The notes beneath the pieces are model-generated. The model saw nothing but the letters and a program-made list of their open reading frames with translations. It had not been told where the DNA came from and did not search any database. The position numbers were made by a program, and so were the translations under genes. 17,760 nt of DNA from the NCBI GenBank assembly GCA_030054015.1, contig JASGCR010000009.1, positions 1-17,760 of the forward strand, given 5' to 3'. Positions 8,132-14,889 of this stretch are shown here, in pieces (the stretch's first letter is position 1; every line of letters begins with the position of its first letter). The DNA comes from Candidatus Symbiobacter sp. (GTDB taxonomy: Bacteria; Pseudomonadota; Alphaproteobacteria; Elsterales; Elsteraceae).

Positions 8132-9052
8132 ATGACAACAACCATTAATACCAATCCGGGCTCGTTCGTTGCCCTTCACAATCTGACATCGGTTCAACGT
8201 GCCTTGGATGCGACTCAAAAACGGGTCAGCACCGGTTATACCGTGGCGGATGCGTTTGACAATGGCGCGGTGTTTGGTGTGGCGCAATTGGTGCGCAGCG
8301 ATATTGCTGGCAACACGGCGGCGACGGCGGAATTGGGGAATTTTTCGGGTGCGTTGCAAACCGCGAATGCGGGCGCGACCGCCGTTTCCAATACTTTGTC
8401 GGATATTCGTACCGTCTTGACGCACTTAAGCTCGCAAGGTCTGACGGCGACCCAATACAGCCAATATATCCAACAATACAACACCCTGGTCGATTCGGTG
8501 CGGTCGTCGGTCTATGGCTCGGCCTATAACGGCACCAATTTGCTCAGCACGACCCAATCCTTCCAGGTCTTGGCGGATGGCACTGGCAACACCATTGCGG
8601 TGAATGGTACGACGGCGGCCTTGATTGGTGTCAATGGTACGGGTGATTCGGCTTATTCCGCCCTCGCGAGCATCCAAACCTCATTGACGACTTGGAATGG
8701 TCAGGTTGGGACGAATACGATCACGGTGTCATCGGCGGCCGCATCGGTGCAGCAATTCCTGACCCCTTCCACGGCCACTTCGGGTTATGCGGGAACGTTC
8801 GACCGCATCCAAAACAGCACCTCAACCGTGCTGAACTATATTGGGGCTTTGAACCGCCAAGTCACGCAACAATTGGATTTCAACGTGTCGATTCGTGACG
8901 CCTTGTCAACCGGTTTGGGTGCCTTGGTTGATGCCGATCTGGCCCAAGAAAGCGCGAAATTGACCGCGTTGCAAGTCAAACAACAATTGGCAACCCAGGC
9001 GCTCAGCATTGCCAACCAAGGCCCGAACATTCTGACCACTCTTTTTCGTTAA
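8132..9052 (+). CDS. fliC: Flagellin
   Basis: This is the structural subunit of the flagellar filament, exported through the flagellar type III system. The N-terminal D0/D1 helices (LTSVQRALDATQKRVSTGY, then ADAFDNGAVFGVAQLVRSDI) and the C-terminal D1/D0 helices (ADLAQESAKLTALQVKQQLA, then ALSIANQGPNILTTLFR) are clear. The middle (about residues 130-230) is Thr/Ser/Gly/Asn-rich and short, so there is no large exposed D2/D3 domain. There is no cysteine, as usual for flagellins. Length is 306 residues. A strong ribosome site AAAGGGGAAG precedes ATG 8132. The gene stands alone, with its own leader hairpin and its own terminator at 9084-9113, and no other flagellar gene is in the window. Confidence 0.93.
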   Translation: MTTTINTNPGSFVALHNLTSVQRALDATQKRVSTGYTVADAFDNGAVFGVAQLVRSDIAGNTAATAELGNFSGALQTANAGATAVSNTLSDIRTVLTHLSSQGLTATQYSQYIQQYNTLVDSVRSSVYGSAYNGTNLLSTTQSFQVLADGTGNTIAVNGTTAALIGVNGTGDSAYSALASIQTSLTTWNGQVGTNTITVSSAAASVQQFLTPSTATSGYAGTFDRIQNSTSTVLNYIGALNRQVTQQLDFNVSIRDALSTGLGALVDADLAQESAKLTALQVKQQLATQALSIANQGPNILTTLFR

Positions 9053-9083
9053 TCGGTCGGATGATTTACGTCGCTAAGGAAAG

Positions 9084-9113
9084 GGGCAGGCCGCAAGGTC
9101 TGCCCTTTTTTTT
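9084..9113 (+). terminator. Rho-independent terminator after flagellin
   Basis: GGGCAGGCC (9084-9092) pairs with GGTCTGCCC (9097-9105), with one G-U pair. The GCAA loop is of the GNRA type, and eight T residues (9106-9113) follow. The stem begins 31 bases after the flagellin stop. Confidence 0.93.
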
Positions 9114-9125
9114 GGGTATAATGCG

Positions 9126-9179
9126 CCTGGGGGATTACCCGCACCGTCCGCATAAATGCGGCGGCGGGTAATGACGCTC
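9126..9179. repeat. R1 element, copy D (right half only)
   Basis: CCTGGGGGATTACCC (9126-9140), a CCGCATAAATGCGG stem (9148-9161) and the terminus CGGCGGGTAATGACGCTC (9162-9179) match the right half of copy B in the same order. The left half is missing. It lies between the flagellin terminator and the tRNA gene. Confidence 0.85.
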
Positions 9180-9210
9180 TTTGGACTTGCGCCAACCAAA
9201 CACTTCCCAC

Positions 9211-9239
9211 TCGACGCCGCCGAAAGACGCGGTTACAAT
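9211..9239 (+). promoter_or_regulatory. Candidate promoter of tRNA-Arg
   Basis: TCGACG (9211-9216) and TACAAT (9234-9239) are spaced by 17 bases, immediately upstream of the tRNA. The -10 is good and the -35 only partial. The implied start is within a few bases of the tRNA 5' end. Confidence 0.35.
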
Positions 9240-9247
9240 GAAAACAA

Positions 9248-9321
9248 GTCCCCGTAGCTCAGGTGGATAGAGCACAAGTTTCCTAAACTTGGGGCCACTG
9301 GTTCGAATCCAGTCGGGGACG
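9248..9321 (+). tRNA. tRNA-Arg (anticodon CCT)
   Basis: A full cloverleaf can be folded. The acceptor stem is GTCCCCG (9248-9254) with CGGGGAC (9314-9320), the discriminator G 9321. The D arm is GCTC/GAGC. The anticodon arm is CAAGT-TTCCTAA-ACTTG with anticodon CCT at 9282-9284. The T arm is ACTGG-TTCGAAT-CCAGT. The 3' CCA is not fully encoded (GCCC follows the stem). It reads AGG codons. Anticodon CCT fits arginine, and all stems pair without mismatch. Part of its 3' end (TCGGGGACGCCC, 9313-9324) recurs at 9652-9663. Confidence 0.95.
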
Positions 9322-9350
9322 CCCTTTGTAAATATACCCCGTTTCCTAAA

Positions 9351-9592
9351 GAATTCCGATTATGACCCCCCCTTCCTAAGGAAGGTCTGAACAAGTCCTA
9401 AAAACAAAAAAATGGCATTTGCGAGCGGGCGTTTACGCCCGCGAAGCAATCCAGTAGCATCCTGAAATTGCAAGATTTTTCTGGATTGCTTCGCGGTTGC
9501 GATGCAACCGCTCGCAAATGCGTGTCTCTTTTGGCTAAAAAGTGACTTATTCAGACCTTCCCTAAGCAGGAAGGAGGGGTCATAAAGCGGAA
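9351..9592. repeat. Composite nested palindrome (R3 arms around an R2 core)
   Basis: The outer arms 9351-9397 and about 9543-9592 are imperfect inverted repeats (TTATGACCCC ... CCTTCC ... GGTCTGAA.AAGTC). Inside is the R2-type palindrome: GCATTTGCGAG and GAAGCAATCCAG on the left, CTGGATTGCTTC and CTCGCAAATGC on the right (9415-9521). Each inner arm also carries its own small hairpin: GCGGGCGT/ACGCCCGC at 9425-9442 and GCGGTTGC/GCAACCGC at 9493-9511. No reading frame of note lies inside. A further copy of the outer left arm is at 17663-17711. The stretch 9322-9792 otherwise contains no gene. Confidence 0.85.
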
Positions 9593-9664
9593 ATCATTTG
9601 GTAACCGAGTATATCACGATGAAATAACGAATCGGGGCGGCACGTTGCCGCTCGGGGACGCCCC

Positions 9665-9717
9665 AAAACTCACGCTAAGGCAATGACCGAAATCATCCGC
9701 CCATAAAGGGGTTGATT
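9665..9717. repeat. Left 53-bp direct repeat, a copy of the pgeF 3' end (att-like)
   Basis: Bases 9665-9717 match 11057-11109 at 50 of 53 positions. Read on the minus strand, they encode the last residues of PgeF up to and including the TGA stop (NQPLYGRMISVIALA). Two of the three differences are synonymous, and the third changes Ala to Ser. The rest of pgeF is not present on this side. With the copy at the true pgeF end, this brackets the Panacea module like the attachment sites of an integrated element. Confidence 0.85.
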
Positions 9718-9792
9718 AAAAATTAGCTTTGCGTTAAATTTTCTTTCAATCGCGAGTTCGTTTTGATCAACTTCAGAATAAGGGCTGAAATT

Positions 9793-10362
9793 GTGGCTGA
9801 TTCTGAAAATTATGACGCAAGAGCTGTTGCAAATCTCATGCTTGAAGTAGCGTGGGAAAAAAAGATTGAGATTACAAACTTAAAATTGCAGAAGTTACTC
9901 TTTCTATGTCATGCGGTGTTTTTAATTCAGAAGGGTGGGAAAAATTTGATAAAAGGTAATTTTGAAGCTTGGCAGTATGGCCCAGTTCATCCAGAAGTTT
10001 ACAATGCATTTAAAAACTTTGTTGCAAAACCAATAACGGAACATGCAAAAAAACACAATCCTATTACGGGTGAATTATCAGAATTTGACTTTCCAAATGA
10101 TTCTGATGTAAGGTCTACAATTACAAACGTACTAAACGTTTATGGGTTAAAATCGGCTAATGAATTAATAGAGCTTACTCATAAAAAAGATGGTCCTTGG
10201 GATTACGTTAACAAGATGTCGTCAAGTCATGCAAATTTAGGATTAAGAATCGATAATTCTGTGATAAAGGAAAGATATAAGTATTTATGGTTTGGTAAAG
10301 ATCAAAATACCTTAAATGGAGAAAATCCGGATGTCGAAAAACCGCACTCTTCCAGTGACTGA
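9793..10362 (+). CDS. Panacea/SocA-domain protein (DUF4065), probable antitoxin
   Basis: The Panacea domain covers most of the protein. YDARAVANLMLEVAW is followed by the signature ITNLKLQKLLFLCHAVFL, then FEAWQYGPVHPEVYNAFKNF. A helical C-terminal half shows LTHKKDGPWDYVN. The family includes the Caulobacter antitoxin SocA, a ClpXP adaptor, and the broad panAT toxin-antitoxin group, where one antitoxin domain pairs with many unrelated toxins. GTG 9793 is preferred: TAAGGG (9779-9784) lies eight bases upstream and the family-like sequence begins there. A TTG at 9763 would add ten residues. Length is 190. The gene overlaps the next one by 32 bases and is AT-rich (19 G/C of 60 at 10081-10140). 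The antitoxin role is inferred from family and context. Confidence 0.88.
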   Translation: MADSENYDARAVANLMLEVAWEKKIEITNLKLQKLLFLCHAVFLIQKGGKNLIKGNFEAWQYGPVHPEVYNAFKNFVAKPITEHAKKHNPITGELSEFDFPNDSDVRSTITNVLNVYGLKSANELIELTHKKDGPWDYVNKMSSSHANLGLRIDNSVIKERYKYLWFGKDQNTLNGENPDVEKPHSSSD

Positions 10363-11050
10363 TCTTGCAATGCTTTATCCTCTTCCCGCAGACAAGAGGG
10401 AGAGGTATATAATTAATTTTATAAACAGCAATCATTATAATATAAGTTACAATCCATTTCGCCAAGCTATACCATCGATTGTTGGAGCTAGCACATCACT
10501 TTTTGAGTTCACAAGATTAGAGTTGGAAATATTGACAAATGAATTTTTGAAGAAGCGTTTCAAGAATGAGGAAGATAGATTGGCAAATTTGAATTTGTTG
10601 AAATCTCTTTATAATCATTGGAATGAACATGATTATAAGGCTGTAGAGCGGGTATGCAACCCTATTCCAATAGGTTTAAATCAATTTGTAAAACCATGGA
10701 ATGATTTTTACAGTATCGAAGATGGGAGGATTTTCTTTTATTTCATTGATCCAAGAAGAAGTTCAGGGCTAACTAATCAGGGATCAAGAAACTTTATATT
10801 TTCTATTATGTATCACAATCTTGCGGTTGGTGACTTTTCGGATGCTGATTTTAAGATTTGCAGATTTTCCGACGATTCATTTCGTAAAAAAGTTACGAGC
10901 CATCACATTGAAAGAGGTGGTATATTCTCGTTGAAAGAACTGAACTATGAGATAGATTTGATTCTAAATCTATACAAAAACCTTTTAGAAAACGGAGCTG
11001 CGGGATACAGAAGGCCAGGCAAAACCGGTACCGATGATTTATTTTCCTAA
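10331..11050 (+). CDS. Unrecognised protein paired with the Panacea gene, candidate toxin or effector
   Basis: I do not recognise this 239-residue family. It is soluble in appearance, with no signal peptide or membrane span. It is mixed in character: a polar N-terminus (TLPVTDLAMLYPLPADKRER), a charged helical stretch around residues 60-105 (ELEILTNEFLKKRFKNEEDR), a central region with IFFYFIDPRR and a Ser/Gly-rich turn, then a HHIERGGIF segment and a basic Gly-rich tail. ATG 10331 follows GGAG (10318-10321); ATG 10316 is also in frame. It overlaps the end of the Panacea gene by 32 bases, so the two are one transcription unit. In panAT pairs the gene beside the Panacea antitoxin is usually the toxin, hence the proposal. 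Composition is AT-rich like its partner. Confidence 0.7.
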   Translation: MSKNRTLPVTDLAMLYPLPADKRERYIINFINSNHYNISYNPFRQAIPSIVGASTSLFEFTRLELEILTNEFLKKRFKNEEDRLANLNLLKSLYNHWNEHDYKAVERVCNPIPIGLNQFVKPWNDFYSIEDGRIFFYFIDPRRSSGLTNQGSRNFIFSIMYHNLAVGDFSDADFKICRFSDDSFRKKVTSHHIERGGIFSLKELNYEIDLILNLYKNLLENGAAGYRRPGKTGTDDLFS

Positions 11051-11056
11051 AAATCT

Positions 11057-11109
11057 AAAACTCACGCCAAGGCAATGACCGCAATCATCCGCCCATAAAG
11101 GGGTTGGTT
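11057..11109. repeat. Right 53-bp direct repeat overlapping the pgeF 3' end (att-like)
   Basis: This is the partner of 9665-9717 and includes the real pgeF stop codon (11062-11064) and the last coding residues. The AT-rich module gene ends at 11050, seven bases before this repeat. No integrase gene lies between the repeats. Confidence 0.85.
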
Positions 11110-11892
11110 CTCCCAACAGCTGCGCCGCCAGGAAAAATATTGCCCAGGCAAAGCGGCGGTGTCGTCGCCCTGGATTGAGACATGATTAACCCCGGCCGCG
11201 CTCAGGCGGGCGGCGAGATACGCGGCCAGGGCAAAATGATAATGGCCCGGCTTGCCCACCAAGGACGGAATAAAAAACCGCTCATTCAAAGGGTGGGCGG
11301 TCACAAAATGGGCTAAAAAATCCGCCCCGACTTCGTAACTGGCCTGGGCGATGCAGGGGCCAATCGCGGCGTGAATCGACTCGCGCCGCGCCCCCAGGCG
11401 GCACATGGAGTCCACCACCTGGTCGGTAATGCCGGCCAAAGCCCCGCGCCAACCGGCATGGGCGGCGGCGATCACGCGGGACTCGGCATCGGCAAATAAC
11501 ACCGGGGCGCAATCCGCCGTCAAAATCCCCAGCCCAATGCCGGGCATGGTGGTCACCATCGCGTCGGCTTTGGCGGCGGCGGCGGGATCGCGCCAAAGAT
11601 TTTCTGGCGTGACCACCGTCACCAAGGCGGAATGATGTTGATAGGCGGTGATCAGATGCGGGGCCGCAAGCCCGAAATGGGCGGCGACGCGGCGGCGATT
11701 CTCCCGCACCAACGCGGCATCATCGCCCGAACCATAACCGCAATTCAAAGAATCATAGACCCCCGCCGACACCCCGCCCATGCGAGTAAAAAACCCGTGC
11801 TGAATGCCCGCCGGGTCGAGCCGCGACAAAACTGGCGACAAAACCGGCGACAAAATCGGCGCGGGTTTGGACACTGAATCAGAATGGGTCAC
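11062..11892 (-). CDS. pgeF: Peptidoglycan editing factor PgeF (laccase-domain/YfiH family)
   Basis: PgeF-type proteins remove mis-incorporated amino acids from the cytosolic peptidoglycan precursor UDP-MurNAc-peptide. Older annotations call them polyphenol oxidase or multicopper laccase. The likely metal ligands are H87 in QHHS, C128 in TADCAPV and H145 in AAHAGWRG. HGFFTRMGGVSAGVYDSLN is the conserved N-terminal block. Length is 276. The start is GTG at 11892, overlapping the midA stop as GTGA, so the genes are coupled. Before the core there is a four-residue repeat (ILSPVLSPVLSR), produced by three 12-bp tandem DNA units at 11823-11858. The 3' end is part of the 53-bp repeat flanking the Panacea module. 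Confidence 0.92.
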   Translation of the reverse strand: MTHSDSVSKPAPILSPVLSPVLSRLDPAGIQHGFFTRMGGVSAGVYDSLNCGYGSGDDAALVRENRRRVAAHFGLAAPHLITAYQHHSALVTVVTPENLWRDPAAAAKADAMVTTMPGIGLGILTADCAPVLFADAESRVIAAAHAGWRGALAGITDQVVDSMCRLGARRESIHAAIGPCIAQASYEVGADFLAHFVTAHPLNERFFIPSLVGKPGHYHFALAAYLAARLSAAGVNHVSIQGDDTAALPGQYFSWRRSCWENQPLYGRMIAVIALA

Positions 11893-12980
11893 GGCACAAA
11901 CCCTGGCAAAACGGAAAGATTGTTCGAGGCGAGGCCCAGAACTTTGAACAAATTGCCCATTTCTGTGGGCGAGGTCAAACGCTCAATCTGGGTTTCAATC
12001 TCAAGGCGACCGATTAAATCGGCGTCGCGCAGTAATGATTTTGACCGCTCCATAATCCCCAAACGTTCGAGAAAAACGCCCTGGGTGACGGGGCCAAAAA
12101 TCTTAACCCCGCAATTATTGGCGGCGCGGCACAAAGCGGCAAAATCAACATGGGCGGTGAGATCCGCCGTGCCAGGCTCCGCCAAAACCTCGTGGCGGCG
12201 ATGATGCTTCACGGCCTGCAGTGTGTCGCCCGCCGCCGATTCCGCGTAACCATAATCAATCAATAATGCCGCCCCCCCTTCGATGCGAAGGCGGTTGGCG
12301 ATGGCCCCGGTCACGGCACAGGCTTTGGGGGAAATCTCGGCCACGCTGCCCAGGGCGGCCTCGGCAACCAATGGGTGCAACTGGGTCGAAAGCGGCGAGG
12401 GTTTATTGGCGACGGTAAAAAACAAATCGCCATCGGGGGAGCGGGCAATTTGCCGCTCGCACCAACCCGAACCGGTACGCACCAATTGATGTACCGGCAA
12501 GGCATCCATAAATTCATTGCCAATGACGATGAGGGGGCCTTTGGGGATTTGCGAAAATTTCTCGTACCAAAGGGCGGGATGGTCGCCCATGGCGCGTTTT
12601 TGCTGATCCCGCAACGCCGGGCTGGTCTCGATAAAATGGATCGAGGCGGCGGCTAAAAATGACGGCGCCACCTTGCCGCAAGCCCGCAACGCATCCGCCA
12701 TCAAGGTGCCGCGCCCTGGCCCTAATTCCACCAAATTAATTTCTTCCGGTGCGCCCATTAAGCCCCAGACATGGGCAGCCCATAATCCGATTAACTCGCC
12801 AAAAGCCTGGCAAATTTCCGGCGCGGTGATGAAATCACCCTCGCGGCCAAAGGGGGTGCGGGTGGCATAATAGCCCAAACGCGGATGCCCCAACACCAGG
12901 CGCATATATTCCGCCACCGGAATCGGGCCTGATGCCAGTTTTTGATGCAGCAATTTTTCGACCGAATGGGTGTCATCCAA
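11889..12980 (-). CDS. midA: Class I SAM-dependent methyltransferase, MidA/NDUFAF7 family
   Basis: Homologues (DUF185; human NDUFAF7) methylate an arginine of the NDUFS2 subunit during respiratory complex I assembly. The family start is clear: IPVAEYMRLVLGHPRLGYYA, then FGREGDFITAPEICQAFGEL. The SAM-binding motif VELGPGRGTLMADALR begins near residue 84, and VIGNEFMDALPVHQL is the second conserved block. Length (363) is normal. The start appears to be TTG 12980, because the protein matches the family from its first helix. It overlaps the lgt stop by eight bases and has a GAGGA site upstream. The stop is coupled to pgeF (GTGA). It is the middle gene of lgt-midA-pgeF. Confidence 0.92.
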   Translation of the reverse strand: MDDTHSVEKLLHQKLASGPIPVAEYMRLVLGHPRLGYYATRTPFGREGDFITAPEICQAFGELIGLWAAHVWGLMGAPEEINLVELGPGRGTLMADALRACGKVAPSFLAAASIHFIETSPALRDQQKRAMGDHPALWYEKFSQIPKGPLIVIGNEFMDALPVHQLVRTGSGWCERQIARSPDGDLFFTVANKPSPLSTQLHPLVAEAALGSVAEISPKACAVTGAIANRLRIEGGAALLIDYGYAESAAGDTLQAVKHHRRHEVLAEPGTADLTAHVDFAALCRAANNCGVKIFGPVTQGVFLERLGIMERSKSLLRDADLIGRLEIETQIERLTSPTEMGNLFKVLGLASNNLSVLPGFVP

Positions 12981-13806
12981 AATGACGAGGTTCCTCTTTT
13001 TTGCGCGTGATGATTAACACCGCCCCCACCAGCATCAAAGGCAAGGACAAGATTTGCCCCATCGTTAATCCGGCGAGGGGATAGCCCATAAATGAATCGG
13101 GTTCCCGAAAAAATTCAGCCAAACTCCGCAACATGCCGTACCCTAAGAAAAAGCATCCGGTGATAAGGCCGGGGCGTTTGCGCCAGCCCGCCCGCTCAGC
13201 CAACCATAAAATAATGTACAAAACCACACCTTCGAGCAAGGCTTCGTAAATTTGGCTGGGGTGGCGGGGGATATCTATCCCCAAATCCCCGCCCGAACCA
13301 GGGAACAGCATCGCCCAGGGCAGGTCGCTTGGTCGCCCCCATAATTCATTATTAACAAAATTCGCCAAACGACCCAGACCGATCCCCACCGGCGCCAATA
13401 CCGCGACAATATCCGCCAAAACCAAAAAGGGAAGCTGGCGGTGGCGGCAAAAACCATAAATCGCCAGGATCACCCCCACCAACCCGCCGTGAAACGACAT
13501 GCCGCCTTGCCAAATTTTAAGCGCATCCAGGGGATGGGCAAAATAATAAGCCGGTTGGTAAAACATAACGTAACCAAAACGCCCCCCCAACACCACGCCC
13601 AACGTCGCCCACAACAGAAAATCATCAAACCCGGCGGGGTTAAGCTTTGCCTGGCCTGGGTGTTGCGTACATAAATGCCGACCACGCCGCCAGGCAAACA
13701 AAATGCCGCCAATATAGGCCAGGGCATACCAATGCACCGCAAAAGGGCCAATTGCGAAGGCGACCGGGTTAAAATGGGGCAGAATAATGACGGGCATTAC
13801 ATTCAT
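12973..13806 (-). CDS. lgt: Prolipoprotein diacylglyceryl transferase (Lgt)
   Basis: Lgt is an inner-membrane enzyme that moves diacylglycerol from phosphatidylglycerol to the lipobox cysteine of prolipoproteins, the first step of lipoprotein maturation. The signature GLGRLANFVNNELWGR covers residues 143-158. HGGLVG with His106 and the HWYALAY segment near residue 25 are also present, as is GGRFGYVMFYQP (74-85). Around seven hydrophobic segments are visible. Length (277) is typical. ATG 13806 follows GAGG at a rather long distance; ATG at codon 4 is an alternative. It is the first gene of the lgt-midA-pgeF run and diverges from ubiK, with 215 bases between them. Confidence 0.95.
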   Translation of the reverse strand: MNVMPVIILPHFNPVAFAIGPFAVHWYALAYIGGILFAWRRGRHLCTQHPGQAKLNPAGFDDFLLWATLGVVLGGRFGYVMFYQPAYYFAHPLDALKIWQGGMSFHGGLVGVILAIYGFCRHRQLPFLVLADIVAVLAPVGIGLGRLANFVNNELWGRPSDLPWAMLFPGSGGDLGIDIPRHPSQIYEALLEGVVLYIILWLAERAGWRKRPGLITGCFFLGYGMLRSLAEFFREPDSFMGYPLAGLTMGQILSLPLMLVGAVLIITRKKEEPRHFG

Positions 13807-13922
13807 GGGAGTGCGTACCTCAAAAACAGCCAGAGTTTAATCGCAAATCGAGAATAAGTCATCCATGGCGTAGAGACGCGCCTGTGCCTGGGCGGCGAGA
13901 CGGTACCGCGTCGGGAGATTTT

Positions 13923-13970
13923 TTGATAGCATAAGTGATTCGCGGCCTTATAATGGTACCGAATACGGTA
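13923..13970 (+). promoter_or_regulatory. Candidate promoter region for ubiK-ybjN-proC
   Basis: A perfect TATAAT is at 13949-13954. TTGATA (13923-13928) is upstream, but the 20-base spacing is longer than ideal. A short palindrome TACCG-AATA-CGGTA (13957-13970) lies at the expected start site and could be an operator or a small hairpin. The region is the divergent gap between lgt and ubiK (13807-14021), which should hold promoters for both directions. Confidence 0.4.
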
Positions 13971-14021
13971 TAAAGATCAGGCGGGGCGGAAATCGATGCG
14001 TTCCGAAGCAATAGGGGTATC

Positions 14022-14324
14022 ATGGTCATAGACAGCAAAAGATTGGAAGATGTTGGAAAATTGGCTGAATCGGCCTTGGGCGGGGCGGCGGGGGAGGCTT
14101 TGGCGCAGGCGCAGTCCCTGGCCCAATCCTTGCGCAGCGAAGCGCAAGCGATCATGAAAGGCGGGTTCGACCGCCTGACCAACGACATGCAGTTGGCGCG
14201 GCGCGAAGAATTGGACGAGCTGTATGCCGTGGTGGTGGCGGGGCGCGAGGTGCAAAACCAAATTTTACAACGACTTGATGCGTTAGAGGCGCGGGTGCAA
14301 CGGCTTGAGGCAACAAAATCCTAG
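14022..14324 (+). CDS. ubiK: BMFP/UbiK family accessory protein
   Basis: UbiK (YqiC, BMFP domain) is a small coiled-coil protein that supports ubiquinone synthesis and associates with membranes and lipids. The 100-residue product has an amphipathic N-terminal region (LEDVGKLAESALGGAAGEAL) and the family core FDRLTNDMQLARREELDEL. A coiled coil follows to the end (QILQRLDALEARVQRLEA). ATG 14022 is preceded by AGGGG (14013-14017). In Alphaproteobacteria this gene commonly precedes a YbjN gene and proC, as here. Function is taken from the family, not from specific residues. Confidence 0.85.
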   Translation: MVIDSKRLEDVGKLAESALGGAAGEALAQAQSLAQSLRSEAQAIMKGGFDRLTNDMQLARREELDELYAVVVAGREVQNQILQRLDALEARVQRLEATKS

Positions 14325-14385
14325 GCGACTCCCCCCTCCCATGATCTTACTCTGCCTGTATCGGACAGGTGAAAAGGATAAAACC

Positions 14386-14889
14386 ATGAAAACCACCTCG
14401 CTCGCCGAGGTCAAATTTGGGCAAAGCCCGCTCGATTTGATCGAAGAAATTGTCGAAGGCAATGATTGGCCCTATGACCGCCACAGCGATGAAGAATTGC
14501 TGGCCGGGGTGACAGGTTCCTGGTGCGATTGGCGTTTGTATTTTTGGTGGCGCAGCGAAGCCCAATGCCTCCATTTTACCTGTGGCTTTGATGCCCGCAT
14601 TCCGCCCACCCGCCGCGCCGAATTGAATGAATTACTGACCCTGGTCAATGAAAAATTATGGCTGGGGCATTTTACTTTATGCCCGGATGAGGGGATGATT
14701 GCCTTTCGCCACACCATGCCCCTGCGCGGGGTGGCGATGGCCAGCCGGGAACAAATTGACGATGTGATTTTGGCGGCCTTTGCCGAATGTGAACGGTTTT
14801 ATCCGGCTTTTCAATTCACCATTTGGGGCGGCAAATCCGCATCCGAGGCGTTGGATCAATCCATGTTTGAAACGGTAGGCGAGGCATGA
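14386..14889 (+). CDS. YbjN-domain protein
   Basis: This 167-residue protein belongs to the YbjN superfamily, a chaperone-like fold whose cellular role is unclear (YbjN affects motility and stress traits in E. coli). Visible family features are the N-terminal block LIEEIVEGNDWPYDRHSDEE, the strand-rich WRLYFWWRSEAQCLHFTCGF, LLTLVNEKLWLGHF, and the C-terminal MIAFRHTMPL and CERFYPAFQ segments. ATG 14386 follows AAAAGGA (14372-14378). The frame is open upstream to 14305, but that stretch overlaps ubiK and is unlike the family. The stop overlaps the proC start (ATGA). Confidence 0.88.
   Translation: MKTTSLAEVKFGQSPLDLIEEIVEGNDWPYDRHSDEELLAGVTGSWCDWRLYFWWRSEAQCLHFTCGFDARIPPTRRAELNELLTLVNEKLWLGHFTLCPDEGMIAFRHTMPLRGVAMASREQIDDVILAAFAECERFYPAFQFTIWGGKSASEALDQSMFETVGEA

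Noticed and set aside
9634..9664. GC-rich inverted repeat GGGGCG...CGCCCC with inner GCGGCA/TGCCGC, considered as a terminator or RNA.
   Set aside because: The two possible stems compete for the same bases, no T-tract follows, and it adjoins the pgeF-end repeat without its own context.
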